Source of the DNA: Candidatus Saccharimonadota bacterium
GTDB taxonomy: Bacteria; Patescibacteriota; Saccharimonadia; Saccharimonadales; Saccharimonadaceae
Direction: 5' to 3'
NCBI GenBank assembly: GCA_017480035.1
Contig: JAFVBJ010000003.1
Span: 62,001-126,000 of the forward strand
DNA length: 64,000 nt
The notes under the pieces are model-generated. The model saw only the letters and a program-made list of their open reading frames with translations. It was not told where the DNA came from and did not search any database. The translations under genes were made by a program, and so were the position numbers. Numbering within the stretch: position 1 is the stretch's first letter; each line of letters begins with the position of its first letter. Below, piece after piece: positions 53,437 through 60,182 of this stretch.

Positions 53437-53466
53437 GGGGGAGGCGCCGTAAGGCGCCGAACCCCC
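53437..53466 (+). other. GC-rich hairpin left of the origin
   Basis: GGGGG-A-GGCGCC-GTAA-GGCGCC-GAA-CCCCC forms a stable stem (53437-53466) just 1 bp before the origin stem. It may end the upstream transcript or be part of the origin. Confidence 0.65.
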
Positions 53467-53467
53467 T

Positions 53468-53508
53468 GCCACGCTAGTATTACCGTGGCAAACTATGTGC
53501 CATGTGCC
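53468..53508 (+). other. CRESS-type rolling-circle origin: stem-loop with TAGTATTAC and two iterons
   Basis: GCCACG (53468-53473) and CGTGGC (53484-53489) form a perfect 6-bp stem around the 10-nt loop CTAGTATTAC. The loop contains the nonanucleotide TAGTATTAC (53475-53483), the conserved nicking sequence of circovirus/nanovirus-type CRESS DNA origins, where the cut falls between TAGTATT and AC. Two exact tandem 7-bp repeats ATGTGCC follow (53495-53501, 53502-53508), as Rep-binding iterons do. AATACTAG (53509-53516) is complementary to CTAGTATT in the loop. The rep gene with matching motifs lies 450 bp downstream. Confidence 0.85.
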
Positions 53509-53545
53509 AATACTAGGAGTATCAATTATAAAGAAAGGAGTATAA

Positions 53546-53968
53546 ATGGATAACAAAGATGAATATACACTAGATTATTATTTTAAGCGCGAGAAAGGGT
53601 TAAATACTCAAAAAGGTAGCGAAAATTACAAAACCTTTAAACAATGTTCTAGTCTTATGGACTACCTAATCAGGGGCAGGCACTTAATATTAGCAGGCAC
53701 AAAGAATAATTATTTTGATGCCTTTATAAGTTATGAATATGCCGTTAGGTTAGACGATAAAAATTTTGATGCACGTCTTGGAGAGTATAAAGCTTGGTAT
53801 CTATATTCTCTAGCTACAAATCCTACCAAATGGGATCCATCTATAGATGACTATTATCGTAATCTTATCGCACGCACGCCTAATAAATATCGTAAAGCTG
53901 TTATCTCAATGTATGAAACCGACAAGGCTAATTACCTTACGAAAGTGAGTAGAAATGGAAACCACTAA
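53546..53968 (+). CDS. Unrecognised element protein coupled to rep
   Basis: The 140-residue soluble protein has a helical middle YFDAFISYEYAVRLDDKNFDARLGEYKAWYLYSL that reads like a TPR-style repeat (helix-turn-helix with conserved A, Y and an N/D-x-F turn). It overlaps the rep start by 14 bp and sits right after the origin, with GAAAGGAG as ribosome-binding site. Both facts suggest a replication accessory protein (inference). Confidence 0.65.
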   Translation: MDNKDEYTLDYYFKREKGLNTQKGSENYKTFKQCSSLMDYLIRGRHLILAGTKNNYFDAFISYEYAVRLDDKNFDARLGEYKAWYLYSLATNPTKWDPSIDDYYRNLIARTPNKYRKAVISMYETDKANYLTKVSRNGNH

Positions 53969-55067
53969 CAAAGTTAATCAGGAAAGTAAGGGGGATTCTC
54001 CTGCCCCAAATACTCGCCACCGTGCCTATCTTTTAACCATCAACGATCCGAAAACTAAAGAGGGCTGTTCCCATGAAGAATTAAAAGAAAAGATTATGCT
54101 TTTCAATCCTCTATACTACGCTATGGCTGATGAAGTTGGGCTTGAAAGTAAGTTGTATCATACCCACGTCTATTTTATTGCCAATTCTGGCATGAGATTT
54201 AGCACGGTAAAAACTCGCTTTCCGTTTGCCCATATAGATCCAGCTTACGGTAGTCCTCAGCAGAACGTCGATTATATCAAAAAAGAGGGTGCTTGGGCTA
54301 ATACCGAGAAAAAAGAGACCTCTGTTGAGGGCACTTTTGAAGAATGGGGCGAAATGCCTAGAACTGCTAAAGAAGCTCGAGACTTTTTAGCAACTGTTGT
54401 CCTTGAAGAACTTAAAGCCGGCACTCCGCCTCTTCAAATTATAGAGGAAAATCCTGATTTATGGAAGTATAAGCGTCATATTGACGAGCTTGCTTACGCT
54501 TTTGCCGTAAAAAATCATGGAGAGGTTTTGCGAGACGTAACCGTAACTTATATATGGGGCAAAACTAATGTAGGCAAGACCTCTTTCGTCTTTAACCAAT
54601 TTGGTTATAGTCATGTCTTTCATATGTACAATTACAGGCAGAAAAACGCTTTATGGGATGGTTATGATAGCCTCAAACACGATACTGTTTTAATGGACGA
54701 GTTTCTAGGCTCACGCTCTATGGAATTAACCGATCTCAATATTGTGTTAGCACCTTTTCCAGTTATAAATGCCGCCGCTCGCTACCAAAACAAAGTGCTT
54801 ACTGCTAAACGTATTTTTATTGTCAGTAACCTGCCGTGGTCTGATATGTTTGCTTTTGAACGAACATTCGAGCCAGCTGTGTTTAACGCCTTTGCTCGGA
54901 GAGTTCATAATATCTGGGAAATGAAACGAGACAATGACAGCGATATTCTAACAATAATCCAACATAAACAGACCAAAGATATTCCTGACCTGAAACTCGA
55001 TAAAAATATCAAGATTATTAACCCTAATACCGGAGATGCACGCTATGTTCTACCATTTTTGGACTAA
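53955..55067 (+). CDS. rep: CRESS-virus-like replication initiator (HUH endonuclease + SF3 helicase)
   Basis: The 370-residue protein has all motifs of CRESS-DNA virus Rep. Motif I is AYLLTINDP (residues 24-32). Motif II is the HUH pair HTH at 69-71. Motif III is VDYIKKEG with Tyr107 as nicking residue and Lys110 following. The SF3 helicase has Walker A GKTNVGKT (202-209), Walker B DTVLMDEF (243-250) and motif C IFIVSN (287-292). It should nick the origin at TAGTATT/AC, bind the 5' end and unwind. The family groups with Reps of bacterial plasmids thought ancestral to eukaryotic ssDNA viruses (established knowledge). Confidence 0.92.
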   Translation: METTNKVNQESKGDSPAPNTRHRAYLLTINDPKTKEGCSHEELKEKIMLFNPLYYAMADEVGLESKLYHTHVYFIANSGMRFSTVKTRFPFAHIDPAYGSPQQNVDYIKKEGAWANTEKKETSVEGTFEEWGEMPRTAKEARDFLATVVLEELKAGTPPLQIIEENPDLWKYKRHIDELAYAFAVKNHGEVLRDVTVTYIWGKTNVGKTSFVFNQFGYSHVFHMYNYRQKNALWDGYDSLKHDTVLMDEFLGSRSMELTDLNIVLAPFPVINAAARYQNKVLTAKRIFIVSNLPWSDMFAFERTFEPAVFNAFARRVHNIWEMKRDNDSDILTIIQHKQTKDIPDLKLDKNIKIINPNTGDARYVLPFLD

Positions 55068-56403
55068 TCCTTCAAAGCAAATAGATATTTTTACTAAGTT
55101 AAAAATTGCCCTTTATCAGTTTCGTAGTCCGGCAAAGTTATTGTTCCTAGTGATGGGGTTAATAGTTACGAAAATCCTATTAGATTATCTAATTGGCTCA
55201 AACAGTTTAGCACGATTAGATGAGCCGTTTGATACAATCGCCGGAGTTTTCGGCATCGGTAAAATACATTTTGTAGATTATGTCGTTGCCATATTTCTGG
55301 TAGTTATAATTTTCGTTATCTTTGCTAAACCAATTGACTACAAATTCGCTGAGAAAGCACTCCGAGAGCTTGGCATTCCTGACAAAACTGGGAATAATAC
55401 GCCAATCTTTGTCTTAAAATGCAGGTATAAGCGCAAGTCCAAAATCCAACAGCTTATATTTCTTGCTAACGGTACAGTTGAAGACGATTTTAAGGTTAAT
55501 GATAATTTAAAGCGTCTCGGCAGTAAAATGGGGTGCTTTATTACTGGCGTTGAGACTTTTGGTAGAAGAAACGATAAGCTACGCGTCTTATACCGTAAAA
55601 TTGAAGATAACAATGTAATTAAATGGAACAATAACTATCTTTCAGAGAAAGATTTTGAGCTTGTTTTAGGTCAAAGATATACTGGGGATTTCGTTTATGT
55701 AGATTTAAATAAGACAGCACACCTCTTAATCGCAGGCTCTACTGGCTCAGGCAAATCAGTTCTCTTGTCCTCATTACTAATGCAAAGCTTGCGTAAGGGC
55801 GCAAATGTTGTAATTGCCGAATTTAGTAAGCGTGGTGTAGATTGGACTTATTGGAAAGATCTCAAAAGCTGTAATGTATTTACTAGCCCTAAGGCATTTT
55901 CTGATTTCTTCCATAATGAAATTGTGGCAGAAGTAGAACGCCGAGCCACACTCTTAGTAGATACTAATTGCAAAAATATCTCTGAGTATAACGCAAAAAT
56001 TGCTTCTGGCGAAATTAAAGGGCATAAACTAGAGCGTCTAGTTATTGCCTTAGATGAGGCAGGGCAGGTTTATATTCCTAGTCAAGATAAAGAGCGCGAG
56101 GAATTTTTAAAACCTATTCGCTCAGCATTAAACAAGCTAGTTACGGAATATAGATTTTGTGGAATACATCTGATAATTGCTACACAAATACCTAGTTCGT
56201 CGATATTCTCTTACGAAATTCGCTATCTTACCGACCTCAAGATGTGTGGCGTCAGCACAAAACTATTATCTCAGATGGTCATTGAGAGCGAGGAGGCGGC
56301 TAATATTAAGCAGAAAGGTCGATTCTGCACTAATGATGGCGATAATTTTCGTGGCTTTTTGTTCCGCGAATCTGAAACCTTAGCCGAGTTTAAGAAAGGC
56401 TAG
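55036..56403 (+). CDS. FtsK/HerA-type DNA translocase (coupling-protein-like)
   Basis: The 455-residue protein has two N-terminal membrane helices (about 33-55 and 75-95), a short beta/alpha middle, then a motor domain: Walker A LLIAGSTGSGKSVLLSSL, Walker B LVIALDEAGQVY, sensor segment HLIIATQIPSSS and KGRFC near the end. This is the FtsK/TcpA layout used to pump DNA during conjugation; Zot-like phage ATPases are less similar in helix placement. It overlaps rep by 32 bp; a start at 55045 (MFYHFW) is also possible. Confidence 0.88.
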   Translation: MHAMFYHFWTNPSKQIDIFTKLKIALYQFRSPAKLLFLVMGLIVTKILLDYLIGSNSLARLDEPFDTIAGVFGIGKIHFVDYVVAIFLVVIIFVIFAKPIDYKFAEKALRELGIPDKTGNNTPIFVLKCRYKRKSKIQQLIFLANGTVEDDFKVNDNLKRLGSKMGCFITGVETFGRRNDKLRVLYRKIEDNNVIKWNNNYLSEKDFELVLGQRYTGDFVYVDLNKTAHLLIAGSTGSGKSVLLSSLLMQSLRKGANVVIAEFSKRGVDWTYWKDLKSCNVFTSPKAFSDFFHNEIVAEVERRATLLVDTNCKNISEYNAKIASGEIKGHKLERLVIALDEAGQVYIPSQDKEREEFLKPIRSALNKLVTEYRFCGIHLIIATQIPSSSIFSYEIRYLTDLKMCGVSTKLLSQMVIESEEAANIKQKGRFCTNDGDNFRGFLFRESETLAEFKKG

Positions 56404-56407
56404 AACC

Positions 56408-56569
56408 ATGCGCATACCAAATGCTAACATTGAGGAGTTCCAAAAGCTTTATAAAAAGCATTTTGGGGTTGCACTCTCCTCTGAGGAAGCTCAGAAGCAG
56501 GGCCTCGCTGTTATGCGTTTGGTAGCGATAGTAATGGAACAAAACAATGGAAAATTGGAGAATAAGTAA
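56408..56569 (+). CDS. Small helical protein downstream of the translocase
   Basis: A 53-residue frame opening MRIPNANIEEFQKLYKKHFG and continuing VALSSEEAQKQGLAVMRLVAIVMEQ. It begins 5 bp after the translocase stop. The pattern of a helix, FG, SxEEA and a helix recalls small proteins often coded next to mobile-element genes in CPR genomes; I recognise the pattern from memory and cannot verify it here. Too short for most gene callers. Confidence 0.6.
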   Translation: MRIPNANIEEFQKLYKKHFGVALSSEEAQKQGLAVMRLVAIVMEQNNGKLENK

Positions 56570-56583
56570 AAATGAAGTATAAT
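56555..56583 (+). promoter_or_regulatory. Promoter of the integrase transcript
   Basis: TTGGAG (56555-56560) and TATAAT (56578-56583) with a 17-bp spacer. The transcript should start around 56590, exactly where the pseudoknot leader begins. Confidence 0.65.
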
Positions 56584-56589
56584 AGTAAG

Positions 56590-56713
56590 TGCGACATCAG
56601 TATAATAAACCTAAGAGATTTTTTCTCGGCAATATTAGGCACAATTTCATATTCGAGAAACCTTTTAGGCTACTTGATGTCGCAGAAATTGTGCCTATTT
56701 TGTAGGAGATTAT
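56590..56713 (+). ncRNA. Pseudoknot-forming leader of the integrase mRNA
   Basis: Three helices are visible. P1: GCGACATCA (56591-56599) with TGATGTCGC (56675-56683). P2: CCTAA..TTTTCTCG (56610-56628) with CGAGAAA..TTAGG (56654-56669). P3: TAGGCACAATTTC (56636-56648, the loop of P2) with GAAATTGTGCCTA (56685-56697), 13 perfect pairs. P3 crosses P1 and P2, so together they form a large H-type pseudoknot ending 5 nt before the TAGGAG ribosome-binding site (56703-56708). Alternatively the arms are protein-binding sites in DNA. Confidence 0.6.
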
Positions 56714-58432
56714 ATGGAAAAAGGTTTAAGATATGAGGCATACGTCCGTAAATCAACAGAGGCGAGTGAGCGCCAAGCCCTTTCTATTCCGGCACAGAAA
56801 GCCGAGATTTTAGCTCGTTTTCCAGACCTTAATATTGTCCGTTGGACAGAAGAAAGTCGTTCAGCTTTTAAAGCCGAAAATCGCCCAGATTTTGACGCTA
56901 TGCTAAAACGTCTCAAAAAAGGCGAGATAGATGGCATTGTCGCTTGGCAGCCTAACCGATTAAGTCGAAACGCATTAGACGCCGGACGTATCGTCCATTA
57001 TATCAATACTGGCATTATTAAAGATATTAAGTTCGTATCACATACTTTCGAACCTACGCCAGAGGGGGTTAAGAGCCTACAATACTCCCTAGCCGATTCT
57101 CAATACTACTCGGCTAATCTAGGTCGAGATGTGAGGCGTGGCAACAAAGCAAAACGAGAAAGGGGCTGGTTGCAACACGCTAACCTTAACGGTTATTTAA
57201 ACGCACCAAACCCTAACCAATCAGAATTAGATCCAACAGAAAGCATTACAGTAAAAGATCCAGAACGCTTCAATTTGCTCCGTAAAGCATGGGATTTACT
57301 CTTAACTGGTGAATATTCTGTGCCAGCAATTCTCGACATTCTAAATAATGAGTGGGGTTATCGCACGCGCCTCTCTAAAAGTAAAAAACGTGGTGGCAAA
57401 CCTTTAAGCCGAACTGCGCTATACAATATTTTCACAAACCCTAGATATGCCGGTAAAGTGCCAACTCCAGAGGGCGAACTCCTAGACGGCAAGTTTCCGG
57501 CAATGATTACTACTGAGGAATTTAACCGAGCGCAGTTTATTCTTGGCAAACATGGTAAACCTCGCATTACGCCGAAAAAAGACTTTATCTATAAGGGTAT
57601 CGCAACTTGTGGCGAGTGTGGTTGTTCTATAACTGCAGAATACAAGTATAAGGCAAAATATGATAAAACCTATATCTATTATCATTGCACGCATAAGCGA
57701 GGAAATTGCCGGCAAGGTAGCATAGAAGAAAAAGAACTTACTCGCCAACTTGAGGCTTTCTGGAATAGCGTAAATATTAAGAAAGAATTTTTTGAGTGGG
57801 GGTTAGAGGCTATACAAGCCATGAATAGCGAGGCAAATGCTGAACGTGAGAAAATAGCTGAAGCTCAGACTAAAGCCCTCTCAGAGGCTCAGAAAAAAGC
57901 TGATAGGCTACTTGATTTAGTGGTTAATGGCACTATTAGTGAGGAAACCTACAAAGAGAAAGTAAAAGAGAGTAATGAAACTATCACTCGCCTAAAAGAT
58001 AATCTGAGTAGCACCATTGAGAGTGGTAATGATTGGCGAACGACTATGCAGAAAACCCTAGAAGTCTTGTTTGATGGCAAGAGACGTTTCGAAAATGGCG
58101 ACATTTTAGTAAAGCGAGAGCTCTTACAAAGTTTAGGTTCGAACATCCGGATTATAGATGGACAACTCGTTATTGACCTCTATAAATGGCTTATTCCGAT
58201 TCAAGAAAATTACAAAACCCTCGAAAAGCAATTTGACGAGGTTCGAACAAGCTCAGAACAGAGAAAAAATAGCCAAATTTCGGCTATTCGTTCCGTTTGG
58301 CGGAAGCGAGAGGATTCGAACCTCCGAGACCTTTCGGCCCACACGATTTCGAGTCGTGCGCCTTCAACCACTCGGCCACGCTTCCACTTTCTATCTTATC
58401 ATATAATACGACTTTTCACCACCCCCCTATAA
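56714..58432 (+). CDS. Large serine integrase of the element
   Basis: The 572-residue protein has a resolvase domain (1-150: YVRKSTEASERQALSI with catalytic Ser14, WQPNRLSRN with catalytic Arg), a recombinase domain (170-280), a zinc ribbon (CGECGC... then CTHKRGNCRQG) and a coiled coil (350-420), as in large serine recombinases. The last 45 residues (from WRKREDSNLRDL) are the antisense of tRNA-Ser, not a conserved part of the family, because the frame runs through attR into the chromosome. It catalyses integration and, with a partner factor, excision. TAGGAG precedes the ATG. Confidence 0.92.
   Translation: MEKGLRYEAYVRKSTEASERQALSIPAQKAEILARFPDLNIVRWTEESRSAFKAENRPDFDAMLKRLKKGEIDGIVAWQPNRLSRNALDAGRIVHYINTGIIKDIKFVSHTFEPTPEGVKSLQYSLADSQYYSANLGRDVRRGNKAKRERGWLQHANLNGYLNAPNPNQSELDPTESITVKDPERFNLLRKAWDLLLTGEYSVPAILDILNNEWGYRTRLSKSKKRGGKPLSRTALYNIFTNPRYAGKVPTPEGELLDGKFPAMITTEEFNRAQFILGKHGKPRITPKKDFIYKGIATCGECGCSITAEYKYKAKYDKTYIYYHCTHKRGNCRQGSIEEKELTRQLEAFWNSVNIKKEFFEWGLEAIQAMNSEANAEREKIAEAQTKALSEAQKKADRLLDLVVNGTISEETYKEKVKESNETITRLKDNLSSTIESGNDWRTTMQKTLEVLFDGKRRFENGDILVKRELLQSLGSNIRIIDGQLVIDLYKWLIPIQENYKTLEKQFDEVRTSSEQRKNSQISAIRSVWRKREDSNLRDLSAHTISSRAPSTTRPRFHFLSYHIIRLFTTPL
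58297..58306 (+). other. Candidate right attachment site (attR core) at tRNA-Ser 3' end
   Basis: TTGGCGGAAG, the same 10 bp as at 49510-49519. It covers the CCA complement (TGG), discriminator and first five acceptor-stem bases of tRNA-Ser. Confidence 0.55.
58298..58385 (-). tRNA. tRNA-Ser (CGA)
   Basis: On the minus strand: acceptor GGAAGCG / CGCTTCC, D-arm TGGCCGAGTGGTTGAAGG, anticodon loop CTCGAAA (CGA) on a CACGA / TCGTG stem, a type II variable arm (GGGCCGAAAGGTCTC), T-arm GGAGGTTCGAATCCTCT, encoded CCA. The element is inserted at its 3' end and keeps the tRNA intact. Confidence 0.95.
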
Positions 58433-58513
58433 ACCCGCCTATGCTTGCCTCACCATAATAAAAGTAGTATAATCTCCCTTGCAATTGCAAATCTAGGAAA
58501 GGAGGGGTACCCT

Positions 58514-58756
58514 ATGACAGCAAAAGCCTACATCGACAGCTTAACGTGGGAGGAATTCCAGAAAATCAAAACCCTGAGGGACAGTAGTCCCGATTTCTAT
58601 AAATTCCTCGCTGAACCATGCAAAGATGTCGTCACCGTAGCAAGCTTCGCTATGCAATGTAAAAGCTCCGGCATCCCGGACGATTACACCGCCACCGCTG
58701 ACGCGCTACACTACCTTGTTGTAGCTATCAACGCTCGCATTTGTGGAAACGGCTAA
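58514..58756 (+). CDS. Small helical protein downstream of tRNA-Ser
   Basis: The start at 58514 is preceded by AAGGAGGGG; an earlier start has none. Promoter TTGCCT-17-TATAAT (58445-58473) and a strong terminator flank it. The 80-residue product (MTAKAYIDSLTWEEFQKIKTL...) is helical with the pair LAEPCKDVVTVASFAMQCK, no membrane segment, no recognised family. A separate transcription unit, possibly a regulator (inference). Confidence 0.65.
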   Translation: MTAKAYIDSLTWEEFQKIKTLRDSSPDFYKFLAEPCKDVVTVASFAMQCKSSGIPDDYTATADALHYLVVAINARICGNG

Positions 58757-58768
58757 GCTCGTACCTTT

Positions 58769-58795
58769 GGGCCCGAAAAAAATCGGGCCCTTTTT
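58769..58795 (+). terminator. Rho-independent terminator
   Basis: GGGCCCGA-AAAAAA-TCGGGCCC followed by TTTTT (58769-58795). Confidence 0.9.
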
Positions 58796-58811
58796 CATGC
58801 CCGATTATTTC

Positions 58812-59099
58812 TTATTCATCTAAATCTCGTTCTTCTTCGTATCCGTCATAATACCCCTCCTCGAACCGTTCACGTTCCTCATCGGAAATTTCGTCATTAT
58901 ACGGATCAAACCCAACTCCACCAAATGCATCTGCCCCTCCAGCATCCACCCCTTTAAGATAAGCTTCCGTCTCACGATTCATTCGCTCTTCAAAGTCTTC
59001 TTCCTGAGATTCGCGCTCAAACAACTCATCATCATCGGCGTCATCGAACTCATCAAATTCGTCAATCTCATCATCTTCGAAATTATCACGTCCACTCAT
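58812..59099 (-). CDS. Highly acidic low-complexity small protein
   Basis: Of 95 residues, over half are D or E, with tracts such as DDEIDEFDEFDDADDDE and EEERDLDE at the end, and a central YLKGVDAGGADAFGGVGFDPY. No family recognised. The composition suggests a disordered anion-rich protein (chaperone- or RNA-polymerase-binding like), but this is inference. It is transcribed convergently to the 58514 gene. Confidence 0.6.
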   Translation of the reverse strand: MSGRDNFEDDEIDEFDEFDDADDDELFERESQEEDFEERMNRETEAYLKGVDAGGADAFGGVGFDPYNDEISDEERERFEEGYYDGYEEERDLDE

Positions 59100-59180
59100 A
59101 TTAATAATAATTATACCACATATTTTTTGCGAAAACCCCTAATCTGTGCTATATTGAGAAGAGAAAAGTGAGGAATTACT

Positions 59181-60077
59181 ATGCCAGAAGACAAATCTGA
59201 TATCGCAAACATTTACGACAACCAAGCCGTTTCTGAGGGGCAAAAAAAGTCAAAAAACGGAAAAACCCCGAAGAAATCTGCCAAAAAATTAAAGAAAAAA
59301 CTCACCAAGAACCGTTTGAAAGCTAAAATCTTGAACACTTATTATGGTCACCCTGCTCGCGACATGAAGCTCATCGTCGTGACCGGCATGACTGGAAAAA
59401 CCACCACTGCTCACTTCATTCATCATATCATCGGTGAAGCCGGCGAACGTGTCGCCGTTCTTGCCTCTGAATCCGAAATCAAAACTGGCATGCTTCATAA
59501 ATTCCTCTCTGATGCTTGGAAAGCTGGCGCAAATTACGTCATCGTGACCGCTCCAGCCGAATCGATTGACGACGACCTCTTTGCTGAACTTGATATTTTT
59601 GCCGCCGTTTTGACAGATTATGTTCCTTCTCACATCGGCGAACCAACCGCTAAAGAATTTGAAAAAGACCCAAACACCCTCTTCGACATGAATCCGAGCT
59701 ACGTCATCTTAAATCGTGACGACAAACACTACGACGATTTCAAACTCACCTTCAGAGGTGACAAAGGAACAATTACTTATGGTGAAAATCCTGGCTCCGA
59801 TCTCATCATCGAAAGCACAAAACTCTATCGTATGGGTTCCGAAGCTCATCTAAATTACGAGGGTCATCGTTTCATGGTCGCAAGTTTCTTAAACAAGCAA
59901 ACTGACGTGAGCTACATGGCTTGTGCAGCCGCTCTTGGCATCGCCATCGGACTTGACGACGAAGCCATCGAAAACGGCATTGCTTCTTACGACCCACAGG
60001 GAATCACACCAATAGACGCCCCAAAGGACGAAACACCTGACGAGAAACCGGTCGACGAACCAAAAGACGAAGAATAA
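59181..60077 (+). CDS. Truncated Mur ligase-like protein (central domain only)
   Basis: The 298-residue protein has a Lys-rich N-terminus (about 20-50) followed by a Mur ligase central domain: VVTGMTGKTTTAHFIHHI (P-loop), AEYLVL-like NYVIVTAPAES, VLTDYVPSHIGE and YVILNRDDKHYDD, the equivalents of the MurE ATPase motifs. The C-terminal Mur domain with the ligation loop is missing and replaced by an acidic tail (ETPDEKPVDEPKDEE). Its neighbour, murE, is complete on the opposite strand. Either a MurT-like partner or a decayed paralogue. Confidence 0.7.
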   Translation: MPEDKSDIANIYDNQAVSEGQKKSKNGKTPKKSAKKLKKKLTKNRLKAKILNTYYGHPARDMKLIVVTGMTGKTTTAHFIHHIIGEAGERVAVLASESEIKTGMLHKFLSDAWKAGANYVIVTAPAESIDDDLFAELDIFAAVLTDYVPSHIGEPTAKEFEKDPNTLFDMNPSYVILNRDDKHYDDFKLTFRGDKGTITYGENPGSDLIIESTKLYRMGSEAHLNYEGHRFMVASFLNKQTDVSYMACAAALGIAIGLDDEAIENGIASYDPQGITPIDAPKDETPDEKPVDEPKDEE

Positions 60078-60182
60078 TACTCAACTCTGGCACATTATAA
60101 TAATTATCACTATCAAAATGTTCTCTCTTAATCTCAAATAGATTAAAATCGGGGCTACCACCAGCAAAAACAATTCCGTCCA

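Noticed and set aside
55036-56403. Zot/pI-like filamentous phage assembly ATPase
   Set aside because: Two N-terminal membrane helices followed by the motor domain fit FtsK/TcpA better; Zot proteins have the ATPase first and no coat-like genes are present. Kept as a minor alternative.
58301-58432. The end of the integrase frame as a conserved protein domain
   Set aside because: These residues are the antisense translation of tRNA-Ser and chromosomal flank; they come from the reading frame running through the attachment site.
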